NCBI RefSeq assembly: GCF_021404545.1
Contig: NZ_JAAWWD010000034.1
Location: 82,993-146,992 of the forward strand
Reading direction: 5' to 3'
DNA: 64,000 bases
Source: Aestuariivita sp.
GTDB lineage: Bacteria > Pseudomonadota > Alphaproteobacteria > Rhodobacterales > Rhodobacteraceae
Shown: piece after piece, positions 52,374-62,290 of the stretch
Position numbering within the stretch: position 1 is the stretch's first letter
Layout of the letters: each line of letters opens with the position of its first letter
Notes under the pieces: generated by a model
Databases searched by the model: none
What the model was told of the DNA's origin: nothing
What the model saw: the letters and a program-made list of their open reading frames with translations, nothing else
Position numbers and translations under genes: made by a program

Positions 52374-53278
52374 GGCTGTCCGGCCAGATGGGCATCCCCG
52401 CGCGCACGCGCAAGACCGATCTGCTTTTGCCGCTCGCGAAATCGCGCTTTGTCCTGGGCGCTGGTCTCGTCGATGCAATGATGGCACGACACCCCCGGCT
52501 CATAGCTCGGGCGCTCCGTATCCTCGGGCAGGATCGGCCTCCGGCAGCCATGGCACAGCAGGTGCGGCCCCTCGCGCAGCCCGTGACCCACGCTCACTCG
52601 GTTGTCGAAGACAAAACAGGCGCCCTGCCAGGTGCTCTTATCCTCAGGCACCTCTTCAAGGTATTTCAGAATGCCACCCTTGAGGTGATAGACCTCTTCA
52701 ACCCCCTGCCCCAACAGGAAATTTGTCGATTTCTCACACCGTATCCCTCCGGTGCAGAACATCGCGATCTTCCGGTTGTGAAAGCGGTCTTTGTTGGCCT
52801 CCCACCAGGCGGGAAAGTCGCGAAAGCTGTCTGTCTTGGGATCAATCGCCCCCTCAAAGCTGCCGATGGCGACCTCATAGTCATTGCGGGTGTCGATCAC
52901 CGCAACGTCCGGGTCGCGGATCAGCGCGTTCCATTCCGCAGGCTCGACATAGTGACCGGTGCGGGCGCGCGGGTCTACATCGGGCTGGCCCATCGTCACG
53001 ATCTCGCGTTTCAGGCGAACTTTCATCCGGGCAAAGGGCGGATCGGCGGACCAGCTCTCTTTCCACTCCAGGCCCGCGCAGCCCGGCAGAGAGCGGATAT
53101 GGTCCAGAACCGTGCCGATCGCATCGGGTAATCCTGCGATGGTTCCGTTGATCCCTTCCCCGGCCAGCAGAAGTGTGCCCTTGACCCCCACGCCACAGCA
53201 GAGCCTGGCCAAAGGGGCCTTGAGCGCCTCGGGGTCGTCAAACCTGGTGAAATGATAAAGGGCGGCGATCCGGTACAT
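52370..53278 (-). CDS. trhO: tRNA uridine-5-oxyacetate hydroxylase TrhO (YceA)
   Basis: The 302-residue protein has the N-terminal domain AALYHFTRFDDPEALKAPLARLCCGVGVKGTLLLAGEGINGTIAG, a rhodanese domain with VAVIDTRNDYEVAIGSFEGAIDP, and the active-site loop MFCTGGIRCEKSTNFLLGQG (catalytic cysteine in FCTGGIRCEK). The C-terminal zinc-type cysteines appear in LCHGCRRPILPED and CHHCID. TrhO hydroxylates U34 of tRNA in the cmo5U pathway using oxygen. I chose the ATG at 53278; no strong ribosome binding site is seen, and a TTG three codons upstream is possible. Confidence 0.93.
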   Translation of the reverse strand: MYRIAALYHFTRFDDPEALKAPLARLCCGVGVKGTLLLAGEGINGTIAGLPDAIGTVLDHIRSLPGCAGLEWKESWSADPPFARMKVRLKREIVTMGQPDVDPRARTGHYVEPAEWNALIRDPDVAVIDTRNDYEVAIGSFEGAIDPKTDSFRDFPAWWEANKDRFHNRKIAMFCTGGIRCEKSTNFLLGQGVEEVYHLKGGILKYLEEVPEDKSTWQGACFVFDNRVSVGHGLREGPHLLCHGCRRPILPEDTERPSYEPGVSCHHCIDETSAQDKARFRERQKQIGLARARGDAHLAGQP

Positions 53279-53376
53279 ACCGGGCAAATACGCCGCGACC
53301 GCGTTTCAGGCAAGACCCCGCATTGACGTGCGCGCGCCACGCGCCTACCCCTTGAGACGCTGTTAAGGAGCGCGCC

Positions 53377-53973
53377 ATGACTCAAGCCCTGATCGTGATC
53401 GACGTGCAAAACGATTTCTGCCCCGGTGGCGCGCTCGCCGTGGCCGACGGGGACGCCATCTTGCCCGGTATCAATGCGCTGATGGAGGCGTTCGATGCCG
53501 TGATCCTGACCCAGGACTGGCACCCGGCGGGCCATTCTTCCTTTGCTTCTGCGCATGCCGGTAGAACAGCCTACGAGATGACCGAGATGCCTTATGGGCC
53601 CCAGGTTCTATGGCCAGACCACTGTGTTCAGGGCACCGACGGGGCCGCCTTTCACCCCGATCTCGCGACGACGCGCGCGGACCTGATCATTCGCAAGGGC
53701 TTTGACCCGGACATCGACAGTTACTCCGCATTCTTCGAGAATGACCAGACGACACCAACCGGGCTGGAGGGGTACCTGCGCACACGCGGTCTGACCGATC
53801 TCACGCTTGTCGGTCTGGCGACGGATTTCTGCGTGAACTACTCGGCGGTGGACGCCGCCAGGCTTGGGTTTTCAGTGACCGTGCGCGAGAATCTGTGCCG
53901 CGCGATTGATCTGGATGGTTCGCTGGCTGCAGCGCGCCAGGGCATGGCCGAGCTCGGCGTGCGGCTGACCTGA
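53377..53973 (+). CDS. pncA: Nicotinamidase PncA
   Basis: The 198-residue enzyme has the cysteine-hydrolase triad D9 (VIDVQNDF), K107 (IIRKGFD) and C152 (ATDFCVNYSA), and metal ligands in TQDWHPAGH (D47, H49, H53) with H82 nearby. It converts nicotinamide to nicotinate for NAD salvage. AAGGAG lies six bases before the ATG. PncB, which uses the nicotinate, is encoded 2.4 kb downstream on the same strand, with a hybrid kinase between them. Confidence 0.96.
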   Translation: MTQALIVIDVQNDFCPGGALAVADGDAILPGINALMEAFDAVILTQDWHPAGHSSFASAHAGRTAYEMTEMPYGPQVLWPDHCVQGTDGAAFHPDLATTRADLIIRKGFDPDIDSYSAFFENDQTTPTGLEGYLRTRGLTDLTLVGLATDFCVNYSAVDAARLGFSVTVRENLCRAIDLDGSLAAARQGMAELGVRLT

Positions 53974-54046
53974 TCCAGGGCGCATTTTCCCAATCTTAAG
54001 AGGTCGCGCTGCATCCTGTCGCTCAAAGATAGGGTGAGGGCACGAC

Positions 54047-56296
54047 GTGAGCGTTCAGGACCCCGCGCTGCGCCTGTCCGCACTGGACCGGGCGCGGGCC
54101 AAGTACAGTCAAAAGGAATTGCTGATCCGTTATGCGCGCGGGCGAACCTCGCATGTCTGGATGCGCCAGATCATGACGCTGCTGGGCGCCGCTGTGCTGT
54201 GGCTGGCCGATGGGCCTGTCTATGCGTTGACAGCCTTTGGTCTGGCCTGTCTGGGAGAGGCAGTGGATTGCCTCTATCTGCGCCACATGGTGCGCCGCCT
54301 GCGCAAATCGGCGCCTTTAAGACAGGCCTATCTCATCAGCACCATGACCGGGGCGTTTCAGGGCCTGACCATCGCGATCTGTGTGGCAATCGCATGGTTC
54401 GGCCCGGTGAGCCATTCCGCGCCTCTCTTTGCACTCTCGTTTTTGTTGGGCACGGCGATCAATGCAGGTCTCGTGCTGCCCTATCACCGTGCCGCCGCCG
54501 TGGTCAGGTTGGTCGTCTACGCACTGACCCTTGTGACGCTCTTGATCAGCGAAATCGTCGTGTACCAGCAAATCACTCCGGCCTTCGCGCTGAACCTCGG
54601 TGGGGCGACAATGCTTGTCTATATGGCAGCCGCATTCCTCCATTTCGTGAACAAGAGCTTTGGCACGAACCGGGACAACACCCTGGATGTCACTCAAACC
54701 GGGATGGAGCTGGCCCGCGCCAATGAGCAATTGTTGAAACAAGAGCGGCACCTGAAGTTACTGTCTTTGGTCGCGCGGCATGCCAACGACATCGTCATTC
54801 TCAGCGATTCCGAAGGTCGCGTCAGTTATGTGAATGAGGCGTTCACGCGTGTGTCCGGTTATCGCTGGCAAGAGATCAAGGGGCGGACTTTGCGCAGTGT
54901 GTTACAGTTCGATGGAACCGATGCCGCCGTCGTCGACGAGATGGTGCAATTGGGCCGGGCGGGCATTCCCCACCGCCGCGAGTTGCAACTGCGTCACAAG
55001 GAGGGGCACGCGTATTGGATCGACGCCAACCGTGTCCCGGTCCGAAATGCCGATGGTCAGGTGGAAACCATCGTGTCCGTTGATCGTGACATCACCCGCG
55101 CCAAGAGACATGAGGCCGAACTTTTGGCGGCCAAACGCGCCAGCGAAGCCAGTGCGCGCGCCAAGGCGGAGTTTCTGGCCACCATGAGCCATGAGATTCG
55201 CACCCCGATGAACGGGATCATCGGCATGTCGGATCTGTTGACCGACACGGATCTGACGCCGGACCAGACGCTTTATGCTGAAACCATCCGCGACTCGGCA
55301 CAGGGGCTCTTGGCGGTGATCAATGATGTTCTTGACCTGTCGAAACTGGACGCGCAGAAAATGTCGCTGGCTCCGGTGGATTTCGATCTTGCCGCATGCC
55401 TGACCAGCACCGTTGAACTCTTGCGCCCCCAGGCCAAGGCGAAAGGGATCGCCTTGCGCCTGGACCTGCCGGACGGGCTGCCCCAGCAGGTGTTTGCCGA
55501 CGATGTGCGCCTGCGCCAGATCCTGATCAACCTGGTCGGAAACGCTGTCAAGTTTACTGAAAAAGGTTCTGTTTCGGTCCACGTGAGGCTGCACAACAAG
55601 GGCGACGATTATCTGATGGTGGTCGAGATACAGGATACCGGTGTTGGTATTGCACCGGAAAACCTTGGTTCGGTATTTGATCGGTTCGCACAGGCGGAGC
55701 AGAGCACCACCCGCCGCTTTGGCGGAACCGGGCTGGGCCTGACCATCTCAAAACGCCTCGCCGAAGCGATGGGCGGCGATATCGGCGTCACCTCTGAATA
55801 TGGTTCGGGGTCGTGTTTTACCGTATCCTTGGTGCTGCGCCGGTCAACCGGAGGGGCCGCTCGAGAAGCCTCGCCACCCGACGAGACCAATTTGCTGAAG
55901 CAGATCAGGGGCCTGCGGGTGTTGGTGGCCGAAGACAACCGGGTGAACCGCATCGTGATCGAGAGATATCTCGACAAAGCCGAGATCGAGCTGCGGTTTG
56001 CCGAAACAGGGGAGGAGGCGCTCTGGATAACCCGGGAATTTGCCCCTGACGTGGTATTTATGGACATGTCGATGCCGGTTATGGACGGGATAGAGGCGGC
56101 ACGCCGCATCCGGGCCTCGGACGGGCCGCAACCGGTGATCATCGCACTGACAGCCAGCGCCTTTGCCAAGGACCGGGCGGCATGCCTTGCAGCGGGCATG
56201 GACGGGTTTCTCTCAAAGCCCGTGCGGCGGCGTGAAATCCTGGAGCATCTCGCCCGACACGGCCCGGATCGCAGGCCGGACGGGCTCCGCGCCTGA
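54047..56296 (+). CDS. Hybrid sensor histidine kinase with PAS and receiver domains
   Basis: The 749-residue kinase starts with GTG. It has an N-terminal membrane region of about six helices (residues 35-205), a coiled linker, a PAS domain with PAC tail at about 235-350 (VILSDSEGRVSYVNEAFTRVSGYRWQEIKGRTLRSVLQ), a HisKA domain with H382 in ATMSHEIRTPMNGIIGMSD, a HATPase with the N-box LRQILINLVGNAVKFTEKG and G-boxes DTGVGI and GGTGLGLTISKRLAE, and a receiver with acceptor D673 in VVFMDMSMPVMDG. Signal output probably passes to a separate phosphotransfer protein, none of which is adjacent. It sits between pncA and pncB. Confidence 0.93.
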   Translation: MSVQDPALRLSALDRARAKYSQKELLIRYARGRTSHVWMRQIMTLLGAAVLWLADGPVYALTAFGLACLGEAVDCLYLRHMVRRLRKSAPLRQAYLISTMTGAFQGLTIAICVAIAWFGPVSHSAPLFALSFLLGTAINAGLVLPYHRAAAVVRLVVYALTLVTLLISEIVVYQQITPAFALNLGGATMLVYMAAAFLHFVNKSFGTNRDNTLDVTQTGMELARANEQLLKQERHLKLLSLVARHANDIVILSDSEGRVSYVNEAFTRVSGYRWQEIKGRTLRSVLQFDGTDAAVVDEMVQLGRAGIPHRRELQLRHKEGHAYWIDANRVPVRNADGQVETIVSVDRDITRAKRHEAELLAAKRASEASARAKAEFLATMSHEIRTPMNGIIGMSDLLTDTDLTPDQTLYAETIRDSAQGLLAVINDVLDLSKLDAQKMSLAPVDFDLAACLTSTVELLRPQAKAKGIALRLDLPDGLPQQVFADDVRLRQILINLVGNAVKFTEKGSVSVHVRLHNKGDDYLMVVEIQDTGVGIAPENLGSVFDRFAQAEQSTTRRFGGTGLGLTISKRLAEAMGGDIGVTSEYGSGSCFTVSLVLRRSTGGAAREASPPDETNLLKQIRGLRVLVAEDNRVNRIVIERYLDKAEIELRFAETGEEALWITREFAPDVVFMDMSMPVMDGIEAARRIRASDGPQPVIIALTASAFAKDRAACLAAGMDGFLSKPVRRREILEHLARHGPDRRPDGLRA

Positions 56297-56372
56297 CACC
56301 GGGTATTTTCGCCTTGGCGTCCCCCTCACGCGTAGCGTATCACGACATGGCCCGCAATGCAGGAGGGGCCGC

Positions 56373-57662
56373 ATGGATATCGCCACCCGGGTCTGGAACC
56401 ACAAATGGAAGATCGACCCGATTGTCCGATCCCTGATCGACACGGATTTCTATAAGCTACTGATGTGCCAGTCGGTTTTCCGAAACCGCCGCGACACGCA
56501 GGTCACCTTTTCCCTCATCAACCGGTCCAGCCACATCCCGCTTGCCCAACTCATCGACGAGGGGGAACTGCGCGAACAGCTCGACCATATCCGCACCCTC
56601 TCGCTGACCCGAGGGGAAAGCACATGGCTCCGCGGAAACACGTTTTACGGCAAACGCCAGATGTTCCGGCCCGACTTCATGGAATGGTTCGAAGGGCTGC
56701 GCCTGCCCCCCTATTATCTGGAGCGTGTCGGTGATCAGTATGAGTTGACCTTTGAAGGATCCTGGCCCGAGGTCATGCTGTGGGAAATCCCGGCGCTTGC
56801 CATCTTGATGGAACTGCGCGGCCGCGCCGTTCTCCACGATATGGCCCGGTTTGAGCTTCAGGTGCTCTATGCCCGTGCAATGACGCAACTCTGGGGCAAG
56901 ATCCAGCGCCTGCGCGTCCAACCTGACCTGCGCATCGCAGATTTCGGGACCCGCCGCCGCCATTCTTTCCTCTGGCAAGACTGGTGTGTGCAGGCGATGG
57001 TCGAAGGGCTTGGCGACAGCTTTGTCGGCACATCGAACTGCCTGATCGCAAAGAACCGCGATCTTGAGGCGATCGGCACCAACGCGCATGAATTGCCGAT
57101 GGTTTATGCGGCCCTTGCCGAAACCGACGCAGCCCTTGCCCGGGCGCCCTATGACGTGCTCAGCGACTGGCATGAGGAGCATGAGGGAAATCTCCGCATC
57201 ATCCTGCCCGACACCTATGGCACGACCGGTTTTCTGAAGAATGCCCCCGACTGGCTGACCCAGTGGACCGGGATTCGCATCGATTCAGGCGACCCCGCGG
57301 AGGGCGCCGAAGAGGCGATCCGCTGGTGGACGGAGCAGGGAGAAGACCCCAGAGAGAAACTGGTGATCTTCTCCGACGGCCTCGATGTGGATAAAATCCT
57401 GGAACTCTTCACCCAGTTTACCGGTCGTGTGAAGGTCAGCTTCGGCTGGGGCACTTTGTTGACGAACGATTTCCGAGGGTTGACCCCGGATGACCGCCTC
57501 GCTCCGTTTTCATTGGTGTGCAAGGCCGTCTCGGCCAATGGACGACCCACGGTCAAACTGTCGGACAACCCGAACAAGGCATTGGGATCGGCCACAGAGA
57601 TCGAGAGGTACAAACGGGTATTTGGAGTGGGCGAACAGATCGAGCGGGACGTTTTGGTCTAA
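56373..57662 (+). CDS. pncB: Nicotinate phosphoribosyltransferase PncB
   Basis: The 429-residue enzyme has the family stretches SLIDTDFYKLLMCQSVFRNRRDTQVTFSLINRS, FGTRRRHSFLWQDWCVQAM, GTSNCLIAKNRDLEAIGTNAHELPMV and IRIDSGDPAEGAEEAI. It makes nicotinate mononucleotide from nicotinate and PRPP with ATP, the step after PncA in NAD salvage. AGGAGGGG precedes the ATG at 56373; the longer in-frame start would overlap the kinase gene. It ends at 57662 and is followed by a region without a recognised gene. Confidence 0.96.
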   Translation: MDIATRVWNHKWKIDPIVRSLIDTDFYKLLMCQSVFRNRRDTQVTFSLINRSSHIPLAQLIDEGELREQLDHIRTLSLTRGESTWLRGNTFYGKRQMFRPDFMEWFEGLRLPPYYLERVGDQYELTFEGSWPEVMLWEIPALAILMELRGRAVLHDMARFELQVLYARAMTQLWGKIQRLRVQPDLRIADFGTRRRHSFLWQDWCVQAMVEGLGDSFVGTSNCLIAKNRDLEAIGTNAHELPMVYAALAETDAALARAPYDVLSDWHEEHEGNLRIILPDTYGTTGFLKNAPDWLTQWTGIRIDSGDPAEGAEEAIRWWTEQGEDPREKLVIFSDGLDVDKILELFTQFTGRVKVSFGWGTLLTNDFRGLTPDDRLAPFSLVCKAVSANGRPTVKLSDNPNKALGSATEIERYKRVFGVGEQIERDVLV

Positions 57663-58211
57663 ACACGCAATGCCACTCCGCCGATGGCTTGCGCACCACT
57701 GAAGTATGCTCGATCGAGAGGAGGTCTGGTGCTGATCTCGGAGGCCTTTGGGCAGCGCCGCAGGACCGCACGCGCATCAAGGGTATCTTCGACGACATGA
57801 AGTTCCGTGTTCCCGGGACTGCCAATGTCAGGACTTGGCCTTTCGCCAATATCTGCGAGTTCATCGGTCGCGAAGGATACCGGGCAGGTAGGATGACACA
57901 GGCCTTCGGGTTTCGAGGCGGATTGATCTGATTGGGATATATGCCGTCTTTTTACTCCCGATGCTCGCTCCGCGCGCCAGGTTTCCAGCCGATTTCCGCG
58001 CTGCGGACCTGGGGAACTGGATACGCCAAGACGCGCCCTTTCGTGCCTTGAGGGATTGGTGACCGTCCCAGGACCCAAGGCCGCATTAACCTGCTGTGGT
58101 GAGAGATCGCTCCCGGCCGACCGGGTTAGGCGCAGTGCAGTGGACGTCCGGCTCGGTTTCCTGATGGTGTGAAAGCCGCCGCAGTTCACTGCCTTGCCTT
58201 GCGCGTCGGTC
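57663..58211. other. Region without a recognised gene
   Basis: These 549 bases follow pncB. One plus-strand open stretch ends FDDMKFRVPGTANVRTWPFANICEF and so on, and minus-strand frames also exist, but none has a start site, a full domain or recognisable similarity. Together with the broken aldo/keto reductase next to it, this could be decayed coding DNA. No inverted repeat of an insertion sequence was found. Confidence 0.4.
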
Positions 58212-59357
<1,146 letters not shown>

Positions 59358-59433
59358 TGGTTTACTCCTCGTCTTTCGGGGTGTGGGCAGGTCTTGTTGT
59401 TTTGGGTGTGTCTTGGACCGGTCGACCTGAGTG

Positions 59434-60000
59434 TCAGTTCCCGGGCGTGTTGCGCACGAAGGTGTTGCCGCGCTCGGCGGTTGCGGTGAAGGACATGGCA
59501 TCGACATTCCAACCCTTGTCGGTGTCGACGAAGCCATGGACATAGGTCCCCCAGACTTCCCACAAGGGGTCGCCACCGTGCTCGGGGTGCGCGCCACGTT
59601 CCATGCGATTCCAGGCATAACCGTGGGACAGCATCGTGGCGGTGCGATCCTCATGATGCGTGATCCGGTGGTTGCCCCGAGAGTGGAACGAGGCCTTTTG
59701 CTCGGTCAGGTTGGCAGACCATCCAGCGATCAGAGCGTCCGCCGGGATCGTGGCCGGTGCGCCGCCGATCAGCGATGTGAAGTCGACATTGATCGTATCG
59801 GTGAAGAAAGGCCGCGCCAATTGCCAGTTCTTGGCATCAACGGCCGCATCAAGCGCTTCCGCGATCCGGATCATCTCGGCCTGGGCGACCAGAGTCTCGG
59901 ATGTGATGGGCGTACCGGCAAATGAGGGGGCGTTCGCAAAGGCTGGGATCGGCAGGGCCAGAACGGTTGCCAGCAGGGCGGATTTGACTGTGCCTTTCAT
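59434..60000 (-). CDS. Exported NTF2-like (SnoaL/ketosteroid-isomerase fold) protein
   Basis: The 188-residue protein has a signal peptide (residues 1-22, ending AFANA). An NTF2-like domain follows, recognised from IAEALDAAVDAKNWQLARPFFTDTINVDFTSLIGG near residue 45-80 and the repeated W/Y-rich strands NHRITHHEDRTATMLSHGYAWNRM and LWEVWGTYVHGFVDTDKGWNVDAMSF. Such folds bind small molecules or have isomerase or dehydratase activity; no catalytic assignment is possible. GGAGA lies before the ATG. It is upstream of the broken aldo/keto reductase on the same strand, and a shared LysR regulator lies behind it. Confidence 0.85.
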   Translation of the reverse strand: MKGTVKSALLATVLALPIPAFANAPSFAGTPITSETLVAQAEMIRIAEALDAAVDAKNWQLARPFFTDTINVDFTSLIGGAPATIPADALIAGWSANLTEQKASFHSRGNHRITHHEDRTATMLSHGYAWNRMERGAHPEHGGDPLWEVWGTYVHGFVDTDKGWNVDAMSFTATAERGNTFVRNTPGN

Positions 60001-60082
60001 GATATGTCTCCATCGGGCTGGTGTGATGGGACAAATCTGGGGGATATCTCACATAAACAAGAATTCGATAATTGTATTGTTT

Positions 60083-60952
60083 CTATGCCCCTTCGGCATC
60101 TAAGCCTTCAATGATTTCCCCGAGTCTCTGGGTCAGGTTGCCCGGATTGCGTCGTGTCACGAACAGAAACTCGATGAGAACCGACAGACTCGAGACCTCG
60201 TGAAACTGGACCTGGCGCGGCAGACGGTGCATGTTCGCCGAGTTTACAAAGGCACACCCCACCCCGTCAGACACCAGACTGAGCATGGTCGTTTCATTTT
60301 CGACCTGCTGCACGACGACCGGATCAAACCCGATCACGGAAAGGGCACCAAACAAGGCGTCGTAATAGGCCGGTGCAACAGAGCGGGGAAAAGCGACGAT
60401 GGGCAGGCCATCGATTTGTGCGAAATCGAGCGGCCCGTCCTTGTCAAAAACCAGATCGCTCGATGCGGCAAGGACAACGTCGTCAACGCGAAGCGGCAAG
60501 ATCGACAGCGCCTCTTCGACCAGATTGTCCTGCCGATAGACAAGGGCAGCGTCCAGATCTTCTGCCAGCAGCGCGTCGATCTGGTCGACCGACCCCATAG
60601 GGAGGATGTCCAGCCGGACATTTTGATAGGCCCGTGCATAGCGGTTCAGCCCGCGCGGCAAGTGACCGGCCCAGGACGCGCTCTCCAGCAGACCGATGCG
60701 AAGATGCCCCGCCTCGCCTTTGGCGATGCGGCGCGCTTCGTCTGCGGCATGGTTTGACGCGATCAGCACGGCTCGGGCACGTTCCGCAAAAGCACGGCCC
60801 GCATCGGTGAGAAAGACCCGCCGTCCTTCGCGCAGCAGCAAGTCAACGCCCAGTTCGGCCTCAAGATCACGGATCTTACGCGACACAGCTGGTTGCGCGA
60901 TGCGCAGACGCTCGGCGGCATGGCTGATGCCGCCATGATCGGCGACGGCCAC
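60083..60952 (-). CDS. LysR family regulator with abnormal 5' end
   Basis: The best usable start, GTG at 60952, gives 289 residues beginning VAVADHGGISHAAERLRIAQPAVSRKIRDLEAELGVDLLLREGRR, so the first helix of the LysR DNA-binding domain is missing. Upstream in the same frame the DNA reads TELRHLRYF, exactly the missing LysR residues, back to an ATT codon at 60980-60982 directly after a TGA. An ATG at 60984-60986 is out of frame by one base. Either the gene starts at ATT, as infC does, or a single-base insertion broke it. It is divergent from a DMT transporter gene and probably regulates it or the leftward pair. Confidence 0.8.
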   Translation of the reverse strand: MAVADHGGISHAAERLRIAQPAVSRKIRDLEAELGVDLLLREGRRVFLTDAGRAFAERARAVLIASNHAADEARRIAKGEAGHLRIGLLESASWAGHLPRGLNRYARAYQNVRLDILPMGSVDQIDALLAEDLDAALVYRQDNLVEEALSILPLRVDDVVLAASSDLVFDKDGPLDFAQIDGLPIVAFPRSVAPAYYDALFGALSVIGFDPVVVQQVENETTMLSLVSDGVGCAFVNSANMHRLPRQVQFHEVSSLSVLIEFLFVTRRNPGNLTQRLGEIIEGLDAEGA

Positions 60953-61078
60953 GAAATAGCGAAGATGGCGGAGCTCAGTAATTCATACTCGAATACTATT
61001 GATCGCAGCACAAACTAGCATTGGTAGGTATTGCCTTTACAGCTCATTTTCAGAGTGCCCAACAGGGGGAGGCGCGGC

Positions 61079-62002
61079 ATGACGACGACAAACCATCGAG
61101 GAGCGGCGCTCGGCATACTGACTGTGCTATGCTGGTCAGGCTACAATGTCGCTGCCAAACACGGGGTCGACACAGGATTTTCACCCCAAGCACTCGCCTT
61201 GCTTCGGTTTGCTGTACCGGGTGTCATCGCTCTGCCGGTTCTGGCTGTGCTTTATCTCAGGAAGAACAATATTGGCATTCCCGTCACAAGGCTGGCAGTA
61301 CTGATCTTGCTTGGTGGTCCGATCTTCGGCCTCACCGCTGCCAGCGGCTATGTGCATGCCCCCCTCTCGCACGGCTTGTTGTTCGCACCCGTTGCCGTCT
61401 TCGTTACGGTCGCCCTTCTCGGAAGGCTGCTTTTGAAAGAGCATCTTTCGACCAATCGCCTGATCGGAGCGGGCGTGATGCTTTTGGGCTTGGCTATCTT
61501 GGTCGGTTTCAACGTGGGAAGCATCGAGGAGACATGGGCGCAGGGCGTTGTCCTGTTCATGCTCGCAGGGGCCATGTGGGGTGCCTACACGGTCTTGCTG
61601 CGTCTTTGGCAGGTCCCGATGATCAAGGGCCTGCTCGCCGTCGCAGCTGGATCGGCCTTGATTTCTGTTCCGGTTCTCGGGCCCGGCGCGTCTGAGACGC
61701 TGCTCACGGCCTCACCGTCCGGCCTGGCGCTTCAGATCGTCATGCAAGGGCTGGTTGCCGGGGTTGCCAGTGTTGTGGCGCTCATTGGCGCGGTCCGTAC
61801 CTTATCGGCGCAGGTGGTGGCATTGCTTCCCGTCTTCACGCCGGTCGTCGCGCTTGCGATGGCGGCAGCGCTCCTTGGACAGGTGCCATCCCTGGCAGAG
61901 CTCATCGGTGTCACGATCATCGTCAGTGGCTTTTTGTTGAGTTTTCGCGGATCGGTCATGACGGGGTTTTCTAAATCCAGTTCAGCGGTTCTTCACTCCT
62001 AA
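61079..62002 (+). CDS. DMT (EamA) family transporter
   Basis: The 307-residue protein has ten hydrophobic segments in two EamA repeats, starting GAALGILTVLCWSGYNVAAKHGVDTGFSPQALALLRFAVPGVIALP and containing LRTLSAQVVALLPVFTPVVALAMAAALLGQVPSLAELIGVTIIVSGF in the second repeat. GGGGGAGG precedes the ATG at 61079. It is divergent from the abnormal LysR gene 126 bases away. The substrate is unknown. Confidence 0.9.
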   Translation: MTTTNHRGAALGILTVLCWSGYNVAAKHGVDTGFSPQALALLRFAVPGVIALPVLAVLYLRKNNIGIPVTRLAVLILLGGPIFGLTAASGYVHAPLSHGLLFAPVAVFVTVALLGRLLLKEHLSTNRLIGAGVMLLGLAILVGFNVGSIEETWAQGVVLFMLAGAMWGAYTVLLRLWQVPMIKGLLAVAAGSALISVPVLGPGASETLLTASPSGLALQIVMQGLVAGVASVVALIGAVRTLSAQVVALLPVFTPVVALAMAAALLGQVPSLAELIGVTIIVSGFLLSFRGSVMTGFSKSSSAVLHS

Positions 62003-62290
62003 AGTCGTTCGTGCCCTACAGGTGCGACACCGCCGTCCAACGACCATCACCAAACGCTGCCAGGATCGGCTCGGTCGCGCCTCTGCGCGTCTTGCCGATA
62101 GGCCTCGAAGGTCAATGGCTCTAAATCTGAGCAAGACGTCTGGACCTTGTCCGATGTCTTGGGACCAAACCCATTACTGGCATTCCAGCCGAAAGGGCTG
62201 GGCAGATGGAAAGGATCACCTGTGCGAAGCAAAAAGCCGCAAGATCTTTCTGTCATGAGACGGTCGTCGAAAATGCCGGGGGCTGTCTGG
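62003..62290. other. Intergenic region between convergent genes
   Basis: These 288 bases lie between the DMT transporter and the autotransporter stop. No gene, terminator or repeat was recognised. Confidence 0.4.
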
